Part shown: positions 22,269 to 34,153 of the stretch, one piece after another
Position numbering within the stretch: the stretch's first letter is position 1
Layout: each line of letters opens with the position of its first letter
Assembly (NCBI GenBank): GCA_964030785.1
Contig: OZ034973.1
Location: 1,446,132-1,510,131, forward strand
Direction of reading: 5' to 3'
From: Siderastrea siderea
Lineage: Eukaryota; Cnidaria; Anthozoa; Scleractinia; Rhizangiidae
Length of the DNA stretch: 64,000 bases
Notes under the pieces: model-generated
Databases searched by the model: none
What the model saw: only the letters and a program-made list of their open reading frames with translations
What the model was told of the DNA's origin: nothing
Translations under genes and position numbers: made by a program

Positions 22269-22699
22269 TTGTATCAGGGGCACCCAACGGTTCGTTTCGG
22301 GGAATATCTGTTCGGAAGGTCTAAAATCGCCTGAGATATTCGGATTCAGTTGCGGTGAAAGCTAGAGAATTTTCTTTGGTGAAACATCACCTCGGACATT
22401 CGTAACAAGAGGACTCATTAGTTCCTGTTGTTTTCATAGGGACAAATATGTCGTTTAGAGTGCAAAAAAGGTCAGCTAGCATTTTCGGAGAGCCATCAGC
22501 AGCTCGGAAATTCGGTGGACAGGATGCTGTTTCCTAAAATTTTCTGTGGCCTAAATTTTCAGCTAAGAACGCCGAATAGACCAATCTGTATTAGCTTACA
22601 CAAATATGCCTTTAAAAAGCTCTGAAACAATCTAAGAAAGCAGAAAATGATATCTCAAGTATTTTGCTAAAAGTTTCTCGTTGGGTGCCCCTGTTGTAT
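22269..22699. mobile_element. CAGGGGCAC-family MITE, copy 1, with target duplication
   Basis: The ends CAGGGGCACCCAACG (22275) and CGTTGGGTGCCCCTG (to 22693) are exact complements over 15 bases. TTGTAT occurs directly outside both ends (22269-22274 and 22694-22699), a likely 6-bp target duplication. The whole 419-bp body is alignable to 52749-53161 in the same orientation. No ORF. Confidence 0.88.
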
Positions 22700-22934
22700 T
22701 ACAGAAATTGCGTGTGGGGAGAGAAAGGCGGGACTGAATTGAATTGAAAAAGTGACTTTCGATGCAGATATAATTTAAAGTAGTTTTTCCTGCTTTATTT
22801 TATTTGCTCAGTTATGGAGGTTCGTTCTAATAGGATTTGTAGTTCTGTACTAACCCTAGCCTTCTATATCATACAGTTTTGTTTCGTTGCTACTGCTGTT
22901 GTTGTTGTTGTTGTTGTTTTTTCTTCAACGCACC

Positions 22935-24990
22935 CCGTTAAAGTGAGTGCATAACTAAACGTTTCTGGAAATGGCATGTTCGGCCCACACACAAGCTCGA
23001 CGAGAGGTTGAGGGCCTTGAGGGCTAAAATCCAGAAGGAGTCGAGAAAAGCATACTGGCAGCATGTTGAATCCATTACCCTACCGTCAGAGGAAAATCCA
23101 AATGAGTTCTCCGGAATGAAACGTTTCTGGTCATTCATCAAGCACCAGAGAACCGATACTGTGGGCGTTGCATCCTTAAAGAAAGATGGCAAGACATTCT
23201 CATGCGCTAAAGACAAAGCTAACATCCTGAATGACCCGAGTCCAATCGGTCTTCACACGTGAGGATATTGAGACACATAGTTTGCCCTCGATGCCACTAC
23301 TATATCCTATCATGAGTGACATCCAGATAACTAGGGAAGGTGTTAGACGGCTGTTAAAAAATCTCAAAGCCCACAAGGCACCTGGGCCTGATGGGATTAC
23401 ACCTCGTGTGATGAAGGAGCTTCTAGACCCTGTTGTTTCTATTCTGACCACTATATTTGTGAAGTCGTATGAGAGTGGTGAAATCCCAGATGACTGGAAA
23501 AATGCTAACATCACACCTATTTTTAAGAAAGGCTGCGAATATGACCCTAGCAACTACAGGCCCATCTCCTTTACGTGTATATCGTGCAAGCTATTAGAAC
23601 AATTAATTGCAAGCTCAATTATGCGCCATGCAAACACTCATAACATCCTGTACCCCCTCCAACATGGCTTTAGAGACAGGAGATCGTGCGAAACTCAGCT
23701 TTTAGGTTTCATCCATGACCTTGTCAATTCTATGCACGACGGCTTCCAAACAGACATCTTAATTGGGCGGATTTCAGCAAAGCGTTCGACAAAGTTAGCC
23801 ACATTCGCCTTATTTCAAAACTGAGATCCTATGGCATAAGTGGGAAAACAATTCAGTGGATCCATTCCTTCCTATCTGAAAGAAAACAGAACCTAGTTCT
23901 AGAAGGGATTTCCTCAGATGACGCCGATGTTCTCTCTGGTGTACCACAGGGCTCTGTCCTGGGGCCGAGCCTTTTTCTTTTCTATATCAACGACTTGCCC
24001 AATTCCCTAGTCTCCAACATTCGATTATTCGCCGATGACACTGTTGTGTACCTAACCATTCACTCAGCTAGTGACACTCATGCACTTCAGAATGACTTAG
24101 ACAAACTCGCTAATTGGGAAAAGCTTTGGAAAATGGAATTCCATCCGGAAAAGTGCGAGGTTCTCAGAGTTGGGCGTAAGTGCAACCTGGTGCAAAACGA
24201 TTATGTCCTCCATGGAAAAACACTGGCTTCTGTGAACTCGGCCAAATATCTCGGTGTTACTATAACTCACGATCTACGCTGGAACAGTCATATTGACAAC
24301 ATCACCAGCAAAGCAAATAGAACCCTGGCTTTTCTGAGAAGGAACCTGAGGATCAGCTCCACTTCACTTAAGACTTCTGCCTATAACACACTCGTCCGCC
24401 CAACACTGGAATATGCCTGTGTTGCCTGGGACCCTTACACCCAGCATAACATCGACAAACTCGAGATGGTCCAATGCAGGGCTGCAAGGTTTACCCTCAA
24501 CCGGTATAACAACACGTCCAGCGTTAGTGGCATGCTAATGCAACTTGGCTGGTATACGCTCCAAATTAGAAGACAAGCCCTGAGACTGTGCATGATGTAC
24601 AAACTTCACAACGGCTTGGCTGACCTGGGTACTCAACAACTCATGCATGCGTCCACAAAGGAGACCATCAAGGCATGTAAACTGCATGGGCTATGAAGTC
24701 CCATTTTCTCGTACAAATTACCATCAAATGTCATTCGTGCCAAGAACTGTTCGCGATTGGAATAGCCTCCCAGATTCCGTGGTTCTGGCGCCTAGCCTGG
24801 AAGCCTTTAAGGACCGGCTGTGGTGCCATTTTGCCAATAGCCACTGACCATACCCTACGTTTTTAATTCCCAAGCAACTTTTTTTTTTAGAAATAGCACC
24901 TTTTTTTTAGAATTAGCACCTGCACTGACGCTCACGAGAATCTTCATTAAGAAGGAGGTGGGTTATTCGAGGAAGAAGAAGAAGAAGAAG
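22935..24990 (+). mobile_element. 5'-truncated non-LTR retrotransposon (jockey/CR1/L2-like)
   Basis: A reverse-transcriptase region is followed by a short 3' tail ending in (GAA)n at about 24973-24990, a tail type common in L2/CR1-like LINEs. The 5' part (endonuclease and any ORF1) is missing; recognisable coding begins about 22950, just after a (TTG)n run at 22894-22919. The copy is inactive because of several frame breaks. Confidence 0.88.
22950..24846 (+). pseudogene. Reverse transcriptase of a LINE, frameshifted
   Basis: Segments in different frames join as one RT protein: 23008-23240 (MRALRAKIQKESRKAYWQHV), 23240-23760 (GPDGITPRVMKELLDP; DPSNYRPIS), about 23765-24665 (DFSKAFDKV; GVPQGSVLGPSLF; FADD at 24028-24039; YLGVTITHDLRWNSHI; a thumb-like C-terminal region) and 24665-24846 (PRTVRDWNSLPDSVV). 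At least three frameshifts, near 23235, 23760 and 24665, separate them. The catalytic FADD box is intact but the protein cannot be made as one chain. The family copies RNA by target-primed reverse transcription. The closest clade (CR1, L2 or jockey) cannot be settled without a tree. Confidence 0.88.
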
Positions 24991-25063
24991 TAAAGTTAAA
25001 ATGAATGCCACCTTTTCCCTGGAGGGAAGCTGACACTTACCTAGTTGTTATTTCTTTAAACGT

Positions 25064-25276
25064 TTTCTAAGCCAGTGAAGTAACACAGTGTTCGTCCAGG
25101 TGAGTGTAGTCCTGAGGAGGACTGTTTGTGACGACATTTCGACAACCAATAAGCGGAAGGTATAAGAGTCGAGTGTAATGACTTCCGCTCAGGATGTTGA
25201 AAAGGCGGTCAATGTCATCACGAACAGTCCTCCCCAGGACTACACTCACCTGGACGAACATACGTCACCGGCTTAT
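25064..25276. repeat. Foldback element, ~90-bp arms
   Basis: GTTCGTCCAGGTGAGTGTAG (25090) pairs with CTACACTCACCTGGACGAAC (25240). The outer parts pair as TAAGCCAGTGAAGTAAC with TACGTCACCGGCTTA. A single-armed relative occurs at 34163-34264. No ORF. Confidence 0.87.
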
Positions 25277-26886
25277 GATATGAATCCTCAGCGTTCAAAC
25301 CCTTTACAATGTCCTCTAACTGACTTCAAAGCAAATTAAAAGTCAGGGAGGAAAGCAAGAACGTGCACCCCAGTCCCTTTGCCTTTTTTTTCCCTTTTAA
25401 ATTTAGATCAAAAACTGCTCGCAGCCATTCACAGGCTTCTCTTTTCAGAAGTAACCAAATAGAAAATTGTACCATCTTTGCGTGTGTATCAGCTATGATT
25501 TTGTTTTTATCACCTCAGGTTTATTTTGAATAAGGGACTTTTTTGTTGGAAGTTATATCAACAGTTTAGTTTCAACCCACTACCTGTGAGATTGCGTTTT
25601 AAAATTAACTATCGTGGCTGTTTTCAGTTGATAATTACCAAAAACTGATGAGGCCTATCTACAACACTGAGTGCAATTGCAGATAAAGTCCTATAAATTA
25701 GGGTTTGTAATGACAGTAATGAACAGATATTGGCTCGACCGCACTTCTAAACATCGATCACACCTTTCTTTGAAATTAAAATCCCTGGTATTGTACACTT
25801 ACTGCACAGGGATTATGCGATGATCGCGGTTCCGTCAAAAGAACTTCAAGAGTCTTTAGAATGCCAGGTATTGATCAACATATCATGGAGATCAAGAGTT
25901 CTTATCCTCCGAAATATAAATATTCTGGGAGAACAATCCACCTAAGCGCCCTCAGTGACCCCGCAGAATCTTGGATTCCGACCGCCATTAAAAAACGACA
26001 CTGAAGATCCACGGAAACTGTGCCATTGGCTGCCGGTTCACATGAACTGTTTGGTAAGTCTCAAATTGGTTTTAACTGTAGCAACGTTAAAATTGCTTCA
26101 TATTAGGTTGAATTGTTTGGCTATAAACGCGTTTTGTAATCTTCTGAAATCATTGAGTCACAAATGCCAATCACTGTCCTCGTTACGCAGAGTACTGGAC
26201 ACGCGTTTGTGGCAAAACTTATGGCGCTCAGTCATTTTATAGCGTACAAATTTGCCATTTCACTCCTTCACAAAACAGGCTAATTGTCGATGACAAACTG
26301 TTCATAATTCTTTTTCTCTCATTAGGGAAAATAAATAATATTATACTTGCCAAAGAGATTTCACTCCTTTTGAAATGGAAGCGAAGTGTTCATATTGGGG
26401 TAAGTAATAATACCACAACTATCTATTGTTTATACAGCAGCGCATGCTAGCTAAGCAACGAGAGAATGAGTCGATCGCAATACAACAAGCGTACAAGGAA
26501 TGTAGATTTCTCTGCGAGGGATGTCAAACATTCACCAGTTTGGGTCAGCCGTACAAGAACGCAAAGAATTGGGGCACTGAACGATCTAAACCTAACCCTC
26601 TAAACCGCTTACAAAGTTCCTTCCTATCGAAACACTCGAGCAAATTCAATTCAGAAGTTGCTTGCCTTGGACAGAGGCTACAATACAAGATCATATTAGC
26701 TAAAGCAACTACAAATGAATCAAACTCTTGTCTTCTCACTCTGACTTATATCACCCCATAATGACTGCTCTTTATCATTTGACAATTTGTTTCTACATTT
26801 AACTTAAAACTTTCAAAATAAGGTGAGCCAACATGAGCATTAAAGCCACTCAACTCAGACTATCGGTTAGCCGACAAATGCTATTT
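25277..26886. other. No confident gene; a few splice-like signals
   Basis: On the plus strand an open stretch (25964-26055, NLGFRPPLKNDTEDPRKLCH) ends at a strong donor TTTG|GTAAGT, and a second short stretch at 26326-26399 lies between CTCTCATTAG and GGGTAAGTAA. The frames do not join cleanly, and a further exon would need an intron of only about 40 bases, so I do not call a gene. It could be a noncoding transcript. An open frame at 26426-26760 is also unassigned. Confidence 0.25.
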
Positions 26887-28560
26887 TTATCTCCATGGAT
26901 ACGGATAATAATAAACATCAAAGTTTCTGAGATCTCGAAAGCGGAGGCCACTGAAAGTCTGGTTTGGTTTGCAAGAGATGTGACGTAATGGAGCCATGTA
27001 GTTGAGTACTTCCCATTCTCTCTCATTCTTGATGTCCACAATTTCATCTACAATTGCACCATTTGATATTTCCCGGATGTATATACGCTTTGGAAACTGA
27101 AAGAAGAAATAGTTTGCATGGTATTAAAAGAATTTTGATTCTTCAAAGTTTCAGCGTCTCCTCCAAATCATTAAGGATGCGAAAGAGAATAAACAAGCAA
27201 ATAAATAAATAAATAGCAAACAAACATTAGCTATAGCAGTGTACATGCATACATAATACACATACCGCACCCCAGACCGCCCGCAAATGATCCCGCCCTT
27301 TTAAGGAAACTTTTGAAACCAGGCGTGTCAACCTCAATCAGTTTTGTTTTGGTTAATTTGGTTGCAGGTCCCGATAGAACATTATTACATCCATTTTTGG
27401 TTGAAACCGTTAAAAACCATTGCTCAACCTGTCAGTCAACTGTTTCAACTGGACTCAGCCGCAAACCAAAACAGCCAAGCCAACCAACTTGAAAACGGTT
27501 TGTTCCCAACAAAACAAGACCTAATTGCCCCTAAAACTAATCTCAAATAAAAGTAAATTGAGCTAAAAATTTTGTGACGAGGGGAAAACGTACTGCACGT
27601 GACTCTCACGTGACACCGGTAGAAAAATAAAACGAACACATACGGCTCAGTGCTCACGTGATCTCTCTCCTACCTGTGATCCGATCAAATCATCGTTTCT
27701 TGGTGTGGCATTGACGGTTTCAGGTGTGCTACCGACTGAGTTTGCACCACGCGGTGAACTTCTCCCAAGTTTGCTGATCTCAAATTTTGGTATTTCAGTG
27801 TACGTTGTGGCTTCGTTTTCTTTCTTCTTGTTGTGAAAAACTTTGTCTTTAAATCCAATGTCTTTCCTTTTTTCGTGATCTTCTTGAAATCGTGATCTAT
27901 TGACCACAAAAAAGTAGCAATTTTAAAACATAGCATCTATTTAGCCAATTTCGTTAAGTTAGCGGGTGCTGAAAACGTCTAAGATTTTTCTCTCGAGATT
28001 TGTAGTTACAACATGAAAGGGCCGCGTTATTCAATAAGCAAAAACGGACCAGCTTGTTTCATGGATAATGAAACTAGCACAAACAAATAAATGAATTCCC
28101 TTTCTCGTGAAACTTAGAAAAAGACAACTTACTGGTTCAGCATTCCTCGGTAAAGAGCGTAACGCCTTACAGCTACATCATGGTGTTTGCCATGGGTTGC
28201 TAAAGTTGTGTCTTCAGTTTTAATTCTCCTTTTACATGTTTTAGTGATAGTGTTCTCTGCAAGACTTTTCTGTTTAGACATTCCACTGCATGTAAGGTTA
28301 CTACTTCTGTCCTCAGTATCTTCCTTTCCTATAAAACATCTATAAACTTTTGCTTCTTGAAAGTTTTTCGATAACGATTTTTCACAGTGTTTGACACGTG
28401 GAAGAGAGGCAACTGGCCTTGATACCCTCTTCTTTTCTACATTTCGAGGAAAGCACCATTCTTTTCCAGTGTCTTTAAGACGCGCAAATTCCAAATGTTT
28501 TGCGCACGAGCTACTAGGTGTTTTCTTTGCCGCGTCGTTTGGTGTGGTCCTTTGTGACAT
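26887..28560 (-). CDS. Uncharacterised basic protein, 286 residues, three exons
   Basis: Exons 28133-28560 (ATG at 28560), 27674-27896 and 26887-27096 (TAA) join in phase through clean sites (CCA|GTAAGT, CAATAG|A, CAG|GTAGGA, TTTCAG|TTT). The product is Lys/Arg/Ser-rich: residues 1-142 start MSQRTTPNDAAKKTPSSS and are probably disordered, 143-217 contain FQEDHEKRKDIGFKDKVF, and 218-286 form a more conserved-looking tail, FPKRIYIREISNGAIVDEIV, ending FDVYYYPYPWR. No signal peptide, membrane segment or metal-binding motif is visible. I do not recognise the family. It lies head-to-head with the RING-H2 gene, with about 2.2 kb between the start codon and the TATA box of that gene. Confidence 0.75.
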
Positions 28561-30700
28561 AACAACTTGATCAACACCTTTCGTTTTTGCTATAACGCAT
28601 TACGAGACATCTGCTAAAGATTACACCTTTCCAGTTCCTTTGCTTTTAAAAAAGTTCACTGCAGTTGATCACCTGAAAACGAAAAGGCATTTTTAATTGT
28701 TACAACCATTAATTTATTACGTCACTTAATTCTGGTCGCAAATAGTCACATAATGCGCATGTCAGATTGAAGATAAATAGATGGCAGGTCATGCCGATGG
28801 CTCACGTCTGCCAGGCGATGGAAAATGACTTTATTTGTCAGCTGTTTTATTCATTGCCGCTTGAATAAAGTGTTCTCATTGGACAGCAGCAGTCTTGTTG
28901 AACTTTGCTTTTTTTCGGTTTCTTCAATTCATATGGAAGATCTTTTTCTTCATATTTTTAATTAACGCCTAAATGTTCGTGCGTGCCGGTTTCGTCAGTT
29001 CCGTAGAAGATATTCTGAGTTTTCTGAAAAAGGAAAACACTTAATAAAGACTTGACGTTTTCTGATTTTAGAACGGATCCGAAATACGTCCCACTGATAT
29101 AAACCCTAAGCGACGGTAAAAAAAAACACAAGGATTTCTTATCATCATTGTGGCCTTCGTTGTTTAGGTTCTGACAACAGCAACGACTTTGTCACCTTTT
29201 GGTGCACAGTGCATATCAACGCTAATATCGAACTGATGTACGAGTGCTTTATTTTTACTGTTTTGGCTCAATATTCTCTTTTCTGCGTCAGATTCTATGT
29301 GAATCCGGGCTCACTACAGGACCCTTAGCCAGAAACGTTTCTTTTCTTTCTTTCTTTTTTTTTCTTCAAAATTTTAACCTACTGTATTTTTTGAATGACA
29401 TGCTTCGCTCCTCTCTATGTCAACATTACGCTAAAAACCCAGTTACCAATTTTCCTTTGTGTGTGCTGTGCTAGAAATAAGGGAAACTTTATGTGAACAG
29501 GAAGTCGCATCATAACCTAAAACGAGGAACAGGGATAACTTTTCGACGAAAACTGAGATTGATCACCAAGAAATCTGTATTATATTTTTAGGCAATGCTT
29601 TCGCGAATTGTGATTGAAATGCCGACCACCGATGCCTACGAAGAGAGAGCTTTCATATCAAAATAGTTTAAAGCAAGACAGAAACAGAATTTAGAGGAAA
29701 TCGACTGACCTTACTTTTAGGAGGAGAGTTTTCAAACTAGAACATGAAGAAGCACCGTCGCTCGTGGTAGCGCTGATTTTTGTCGTTACTGATCCTGATT
29801 ATAATCAGTTTTATTGACATCTCATTGTGTTGTACGTGTTTGATTTTCTTACGAACAAACATTCTCTCTGTGTGCCTTTTATTTCTTAGAAACGTCGATT
29901 GAAAATGAAGGCATTGTAGGCTTCCGTTCCAAAATAATCGTTTCTCACTCTTTGTCTTACAGTAAGAGGAATTTCGAGTTTTTTTCCTGTAAAAAATCTG
30001 CAAATTGTGGAAGAAACCAAGAGAATAAAATGTATTTTTAAAATTTATGTTGTCATTTATGATTTTTTTTTACCCTAGACGGAAGAAGTTCACAGAGTAC
30101 AATTTCCTAGCCTGAACTGGCAACGTCTCAGTTTCAAGGTCGGAGGAAGAATATCGAACAACTGTGGAATTGAAAATCTTGGTGTTCATAATGACATTAC
30201 AGCCCCGGTTACTTTTGAGAAAGAAAAGAAAATGGCTTCGTTTTCTTCACTTAGAGACAGATGAACTCCATTGCCCTGAAATTTGTCCTTTTGCGACATG
30301 CCTTGTCACGCGGCCTTGCCTTCTTGCGTTTACGTATGTACACATGCAGGTCTAGAATACGAAACCTACAATGTAACTGCCACTGGACAGATCCCTGCCC
30401 TCAATTGCCAAAACGTTTTTTTGCTAACAATTAATTGTTTCGTTGCCAAGGAGATTCCGACATTTCAGGTGACAGGGGTCCAGAGAAACTTGGAACAAAG
30501 ACTTCCTCAGTGATTGATAAATTGCTAGAAACTTTATTTGATGGAGATTCATTTCACAAAATGGAAAAAATGATGCCAAAAAAGTCCAAAGTTTACCTCT
30601 TTGCGCCAAACGTTCGTTGTTTCACGCAATCATTGCGTGACAAGCCAAAATGCGTGGGCGGGTACACTGTCATGTGTAGTCAGCGGAAGTCTTAGCATGC
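28561..30700. other. Intergenic region between divergent genes
   Basis: Probably holds the promoter of the 286-residue protein gene. A second splice donor-like site (TGATCACCTGAAAACG on the plus strand near 28670) may mark a 5' UTR exon of that gene. There is a T-rich tract around 29340. Short open frames here lack splice context and look like chance. Confidence 0.5.
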
Positions 30701-30711
30701 GCAATGTAGGC

Positions 30712-30719
30712 TATAAAAG
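30712..30719 (+). promoter_or_regulatory. TATA box of the RING-H2 gene
   Basis: TATAAAAG stands about 190 bases before a strong donor (GAG|GTAAGT at 30902/30903) that can end a 5' UTR exon. A transcription start near 30740-30750 is inferred. Confidence 0.55.
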
Positions 30720-30744
30720 CGTATTAATTTACCGCGATTGTTGT

Positions 30745-30902
30745 CGATTACTTTGTATTCAATTTGCAAGCTTTTTTCATCTGCGAAAGTTTCGGAAGCT
30801 TTTAACGGACTACTTTACTTTTAGTATATATTATTTGGCACAGAGAAGGCCATTCAGTTGAAAAACTCAACCCAAAAAGCTATCAAGTGTTCGTCGTTTG
30901 AG
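30745..30902 (+). other. Candidate noncoding first exon of the RING-H2 gene
   Basis: It follows the TATA box at the usual distance and ends at consensus donor GAG|GTAAGT. The coding exon's acceptor (TTTTTTGGTAG, 33640-33650) is the next strong one on this strand. A further donor, GG|GTAAGT at 31552, closes an open stretch at about 31263-31552 without a usable ATG, which may be an alternative 5' exon. Confidence 0.45.
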
Positions 30903-32666
30903 GTAAGTTTTACCCTTTCCGTGGTTTCCTTGCCATAAAAATTTCGTTGGGATATTTTACTGAGCTTTTTATCAGTTCACGTTATAAGGGTCGCATGCAG
31001 GGCGTTTTCCTTTTACATTTGTGACTGGTTGTTTTTGGTTCAAAGAATCGTCCCTCCTTCGTGCAAGTTTACTATCGGGCATAAATGTGGCGCGTGATGT
31101 CATGTAGTTTTCTCCTTAGAAAATTTTACAATGCTCCGATAGATCTTCTTTACTTCATGACGCAAGCCTTTTATAATTTGGCTATTGAACGCAAGAGTAG
31201 ACAGCGAAATGATTATGAATTTAACCCTTTTTCGTTCAAAGTTTAAGCTTAAAGTCCACTGAAGGTTGATCCAAGCCAAGATCTTTACGAGATGGAATTT
31301 GCGACGCGAAGACGAAATCGTCATAGATGTAACTTATGCTCGTTCGTCGATCGAACGACTGCGCGCTTGTTTTGAATTGAAGGGAAGGACCTTAGGAAAA
31401 CATAACAATTTGAAAGATTTAGCAGCACAATTTTCTTGTAAGCGAATTAGTTCCAGTTCTGTTTTTGTGGGTTTATTGAATTCGAGGTTTAGAGTGGGAA
31501 GAAGTACTGCGCAAATTCTTAAAGAGTACAATCTATTGCCTAGTAATGTGGGGTAAGTATTTTCATTGTTCTGGATGCTTCCAGCTTTTAGGGCTGTTAA
31601 TGTTTATTTTTTAGTCATATGAGGTGGAAGAGTTTACATCTGGTGATTTTGAGTGAGACTTACAAGTCAAGCTTTTAGAATCTGATATGATCTGTCGGCC
31701 TGAGTCGCTCTGTCTCTTTGTAACTTGACAAGTCCAACACCGCGTCATCAAAGGGTAACCTCCAACCTCCAGTTCGAGCGTGTTTAATTCGTCCTGGTGG
31801 ATTAGCACGAAAAATACTCAGTCTGTATCCTTTCTTTTTTCCAACCATTTTGGTCAAAAAACTTCGTTTCAGGGATCATTTAATTTAAAGCTCATGCACA
31901 ATCTTATGATATCCGTAGCGGTTCTCTTGTAGCAGACATACATGTCCGTCCATGTTGCTCTATCAAGAGCAAATTTCAGGGTAACATAATTCAAAAATTT
32001 GTACTTTCACCATCATTACATCTCTTCTTGTTTCTTTGCTCTTTTATTCTGAAGCTAGGCTCATTTGGTGATTAACTGCTGTGTACAGTAGCTGTAGAAT
32101 GTAACTCCATGTGGATTACAGAACACTCAAACGCCTTTACTGAGTGTGTGGAAACTGTGATATGAAATGTTCTGAGGAACATGTCTGCAGTGTACCACCA
32201 ACCGAAAAAATTGCTTTTCTCTGCAGAGGTGTAAAACTTGTTCTTTTAACTAGATACGCACTGTTAATAATGCCACAGAGAATAGTAATTCTTTGCACTT
32301 GAATTTGTTGTAGATACCGAACGTATTCAGATATTTTCAGCAAGTACTATGAATAAAGTGTCACCAACATCTTTTAAGAGTTAAATTTTTTTGTATTACT
32401 TTATTTTATTTTTCCTGACATAAATATTGTTATGGAGTTATGATATAAGATAGTTTAAGGTACAAATTCCAATGTTTCTATAGAACAAAACGCTGAGGTT
32501 GATTTTGCCATTTTCAGTCTTAAATATTTCTTCTTTTTTTGTTCTTTTTTGACGTGCCCAGTTTAATAGGATGTAGGAACCAATATTTATTAATAATTTC
32601 CTTTAGGAGAAATTTAGAACTTTGCTCCTCAAGTTATGTACTAATAATAACATTCAAAACTCTTCC

Positions 32667-32905
32667 TAAAGCGGCCTTCACACATCAAACGAATGTTGGC
32701 CAACGTGTGTTGGCAAATTCAAATTGGTGTGTGTGAATGACATAACATGTTGGCAAACTGTTGGCGAAAAGTTGGCGACAATAGAGACAAGCTCTATTTT
32801 TCGCCAACAGGTTGCCAACACGTTGTTGTGTCGTTCACACACACACCAATTTGAGTTTGCCAACACGAGTTGGCCAAAATTCGTTTGACATGTTAAGGCC
32901 GCTTA
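32667..32905. repeat. Foldback element built of GTTGGC words
   Basis: TAAAGCGGCCTTCACACAT at the left pairs with TGTTAAGGCCGCTTA at the right. The arms of about 110 bp contain many GTTGGC/GCCAAC words (TGTTGGCAAA, AGTTGGCGAC, TTGCCAACACG), so several alternative pairings are possible. Intronic or 5' to the first coding exon of the RING-H2 gene. Confidence 0.85.
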
Positions 32906-33658
32906 AAACAAGCTGATATTTTAGAATTAAGAGGACAATACTGTAAGCAAGTCTTGAAACTATGGCTGTTGTTATGGTCTAAGCACGCACGTCTTCCACG
33001 TTCGATTTCCCTTCAAAAACTGACAGACAGTGTTATCGTTAAGGGCTAGGGGCTGGGTATCTCTACAACTGGCCAGGCCATTCTTCATGGGTGAGCCAAA
33101 ATCTGCAAACTCTACTATTGCAACTGTTGTTAAGCTCTGTCACAAAACGTCTTCCGGCAGCAGACCAACATTGAGTGCAAGTGCCTGTGAATGTTCTGTA
33201 TGGTGTATGGTTGACACCTGCAGAACTGGTGTAATCCCTTTTACAACAATGATTTGCTTGTAGTGCTTATCTCTAGACAAACTGTCGATTTGAAGACCTT
33301 TTGGTTGTTTTGGTTTTCCTGTTTCCTTAGACAGGAAAATTCCCCCATGTTGTCTCATTCTGGCCAGGTGTATAAGTGGGTGTAAACCACCAGGATAATC
33401 TAACAAAATGTAGGGGAACTACCCTGTAATGGACTAGCATTTCATCCAGAAGGGAATAGTAATATCATTAGTTGTTTCATGCCCCCCCCCCCACCCAAAA
33501 AAAAAACAGCTTCAGCTATGTGGGTTGCCCTTTGCTAGAGTACAACTTTTCCAACCCAGTTGTACTGCATATGTTTTTTTCTAACTCTTTAAAAAATTTC
33601 ACTAGGCTTGTGAGCATCTTATTATTCACCTAACAACTCTTTTTTGGTAGGTTTAAAG

Positions 33659-34120
33659 ATGGGACAGAGTGACACTGAAAGCACTTCTTCATCCATGAGA
33701 GGAAATCCAGGCTCTCCACAAGACATTCCAGCTATCCTTGATGACCCTTACGCTGATATTCCAAGTTTTCATCATCCAGCTCCAATATCACCCTCAGCGT
33801 CAACCTCATCAAGCGAAACTGGTGATCTTGATAATTCTGTTATAATTACAAACCACACTCCAAAACGCTCAGAGATTCCCGTGATTGACCTTACATCTCC
33901 TGACGAAGGGGAAGAGGAAGCAGCCAGAACACAGGGCGCAACGGCAGCAGCTCCTCCTTGGTAAGAATAACTTCAAGTTTATACTTTTTATTTTTAGTGT
34001 TAGTTGTTGTATACTTATTATACGTAGGACCCTTGTAGTAACTCAAGTAACTCTCTGATGATAACACTCTGATGATGACTTAATAATAATAATAATAATA
34101 ACAATAATAATAATAATAAC

Positions 34121-34153
<33 letters not shown>

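Noticed and set aside
26426..26760. 111-codon plus-strand frame as a gene
   Set aside because: No ATG at the frame start, other frames are also open in part, and the nearest upstream exon would require an intron of about 40 bases.
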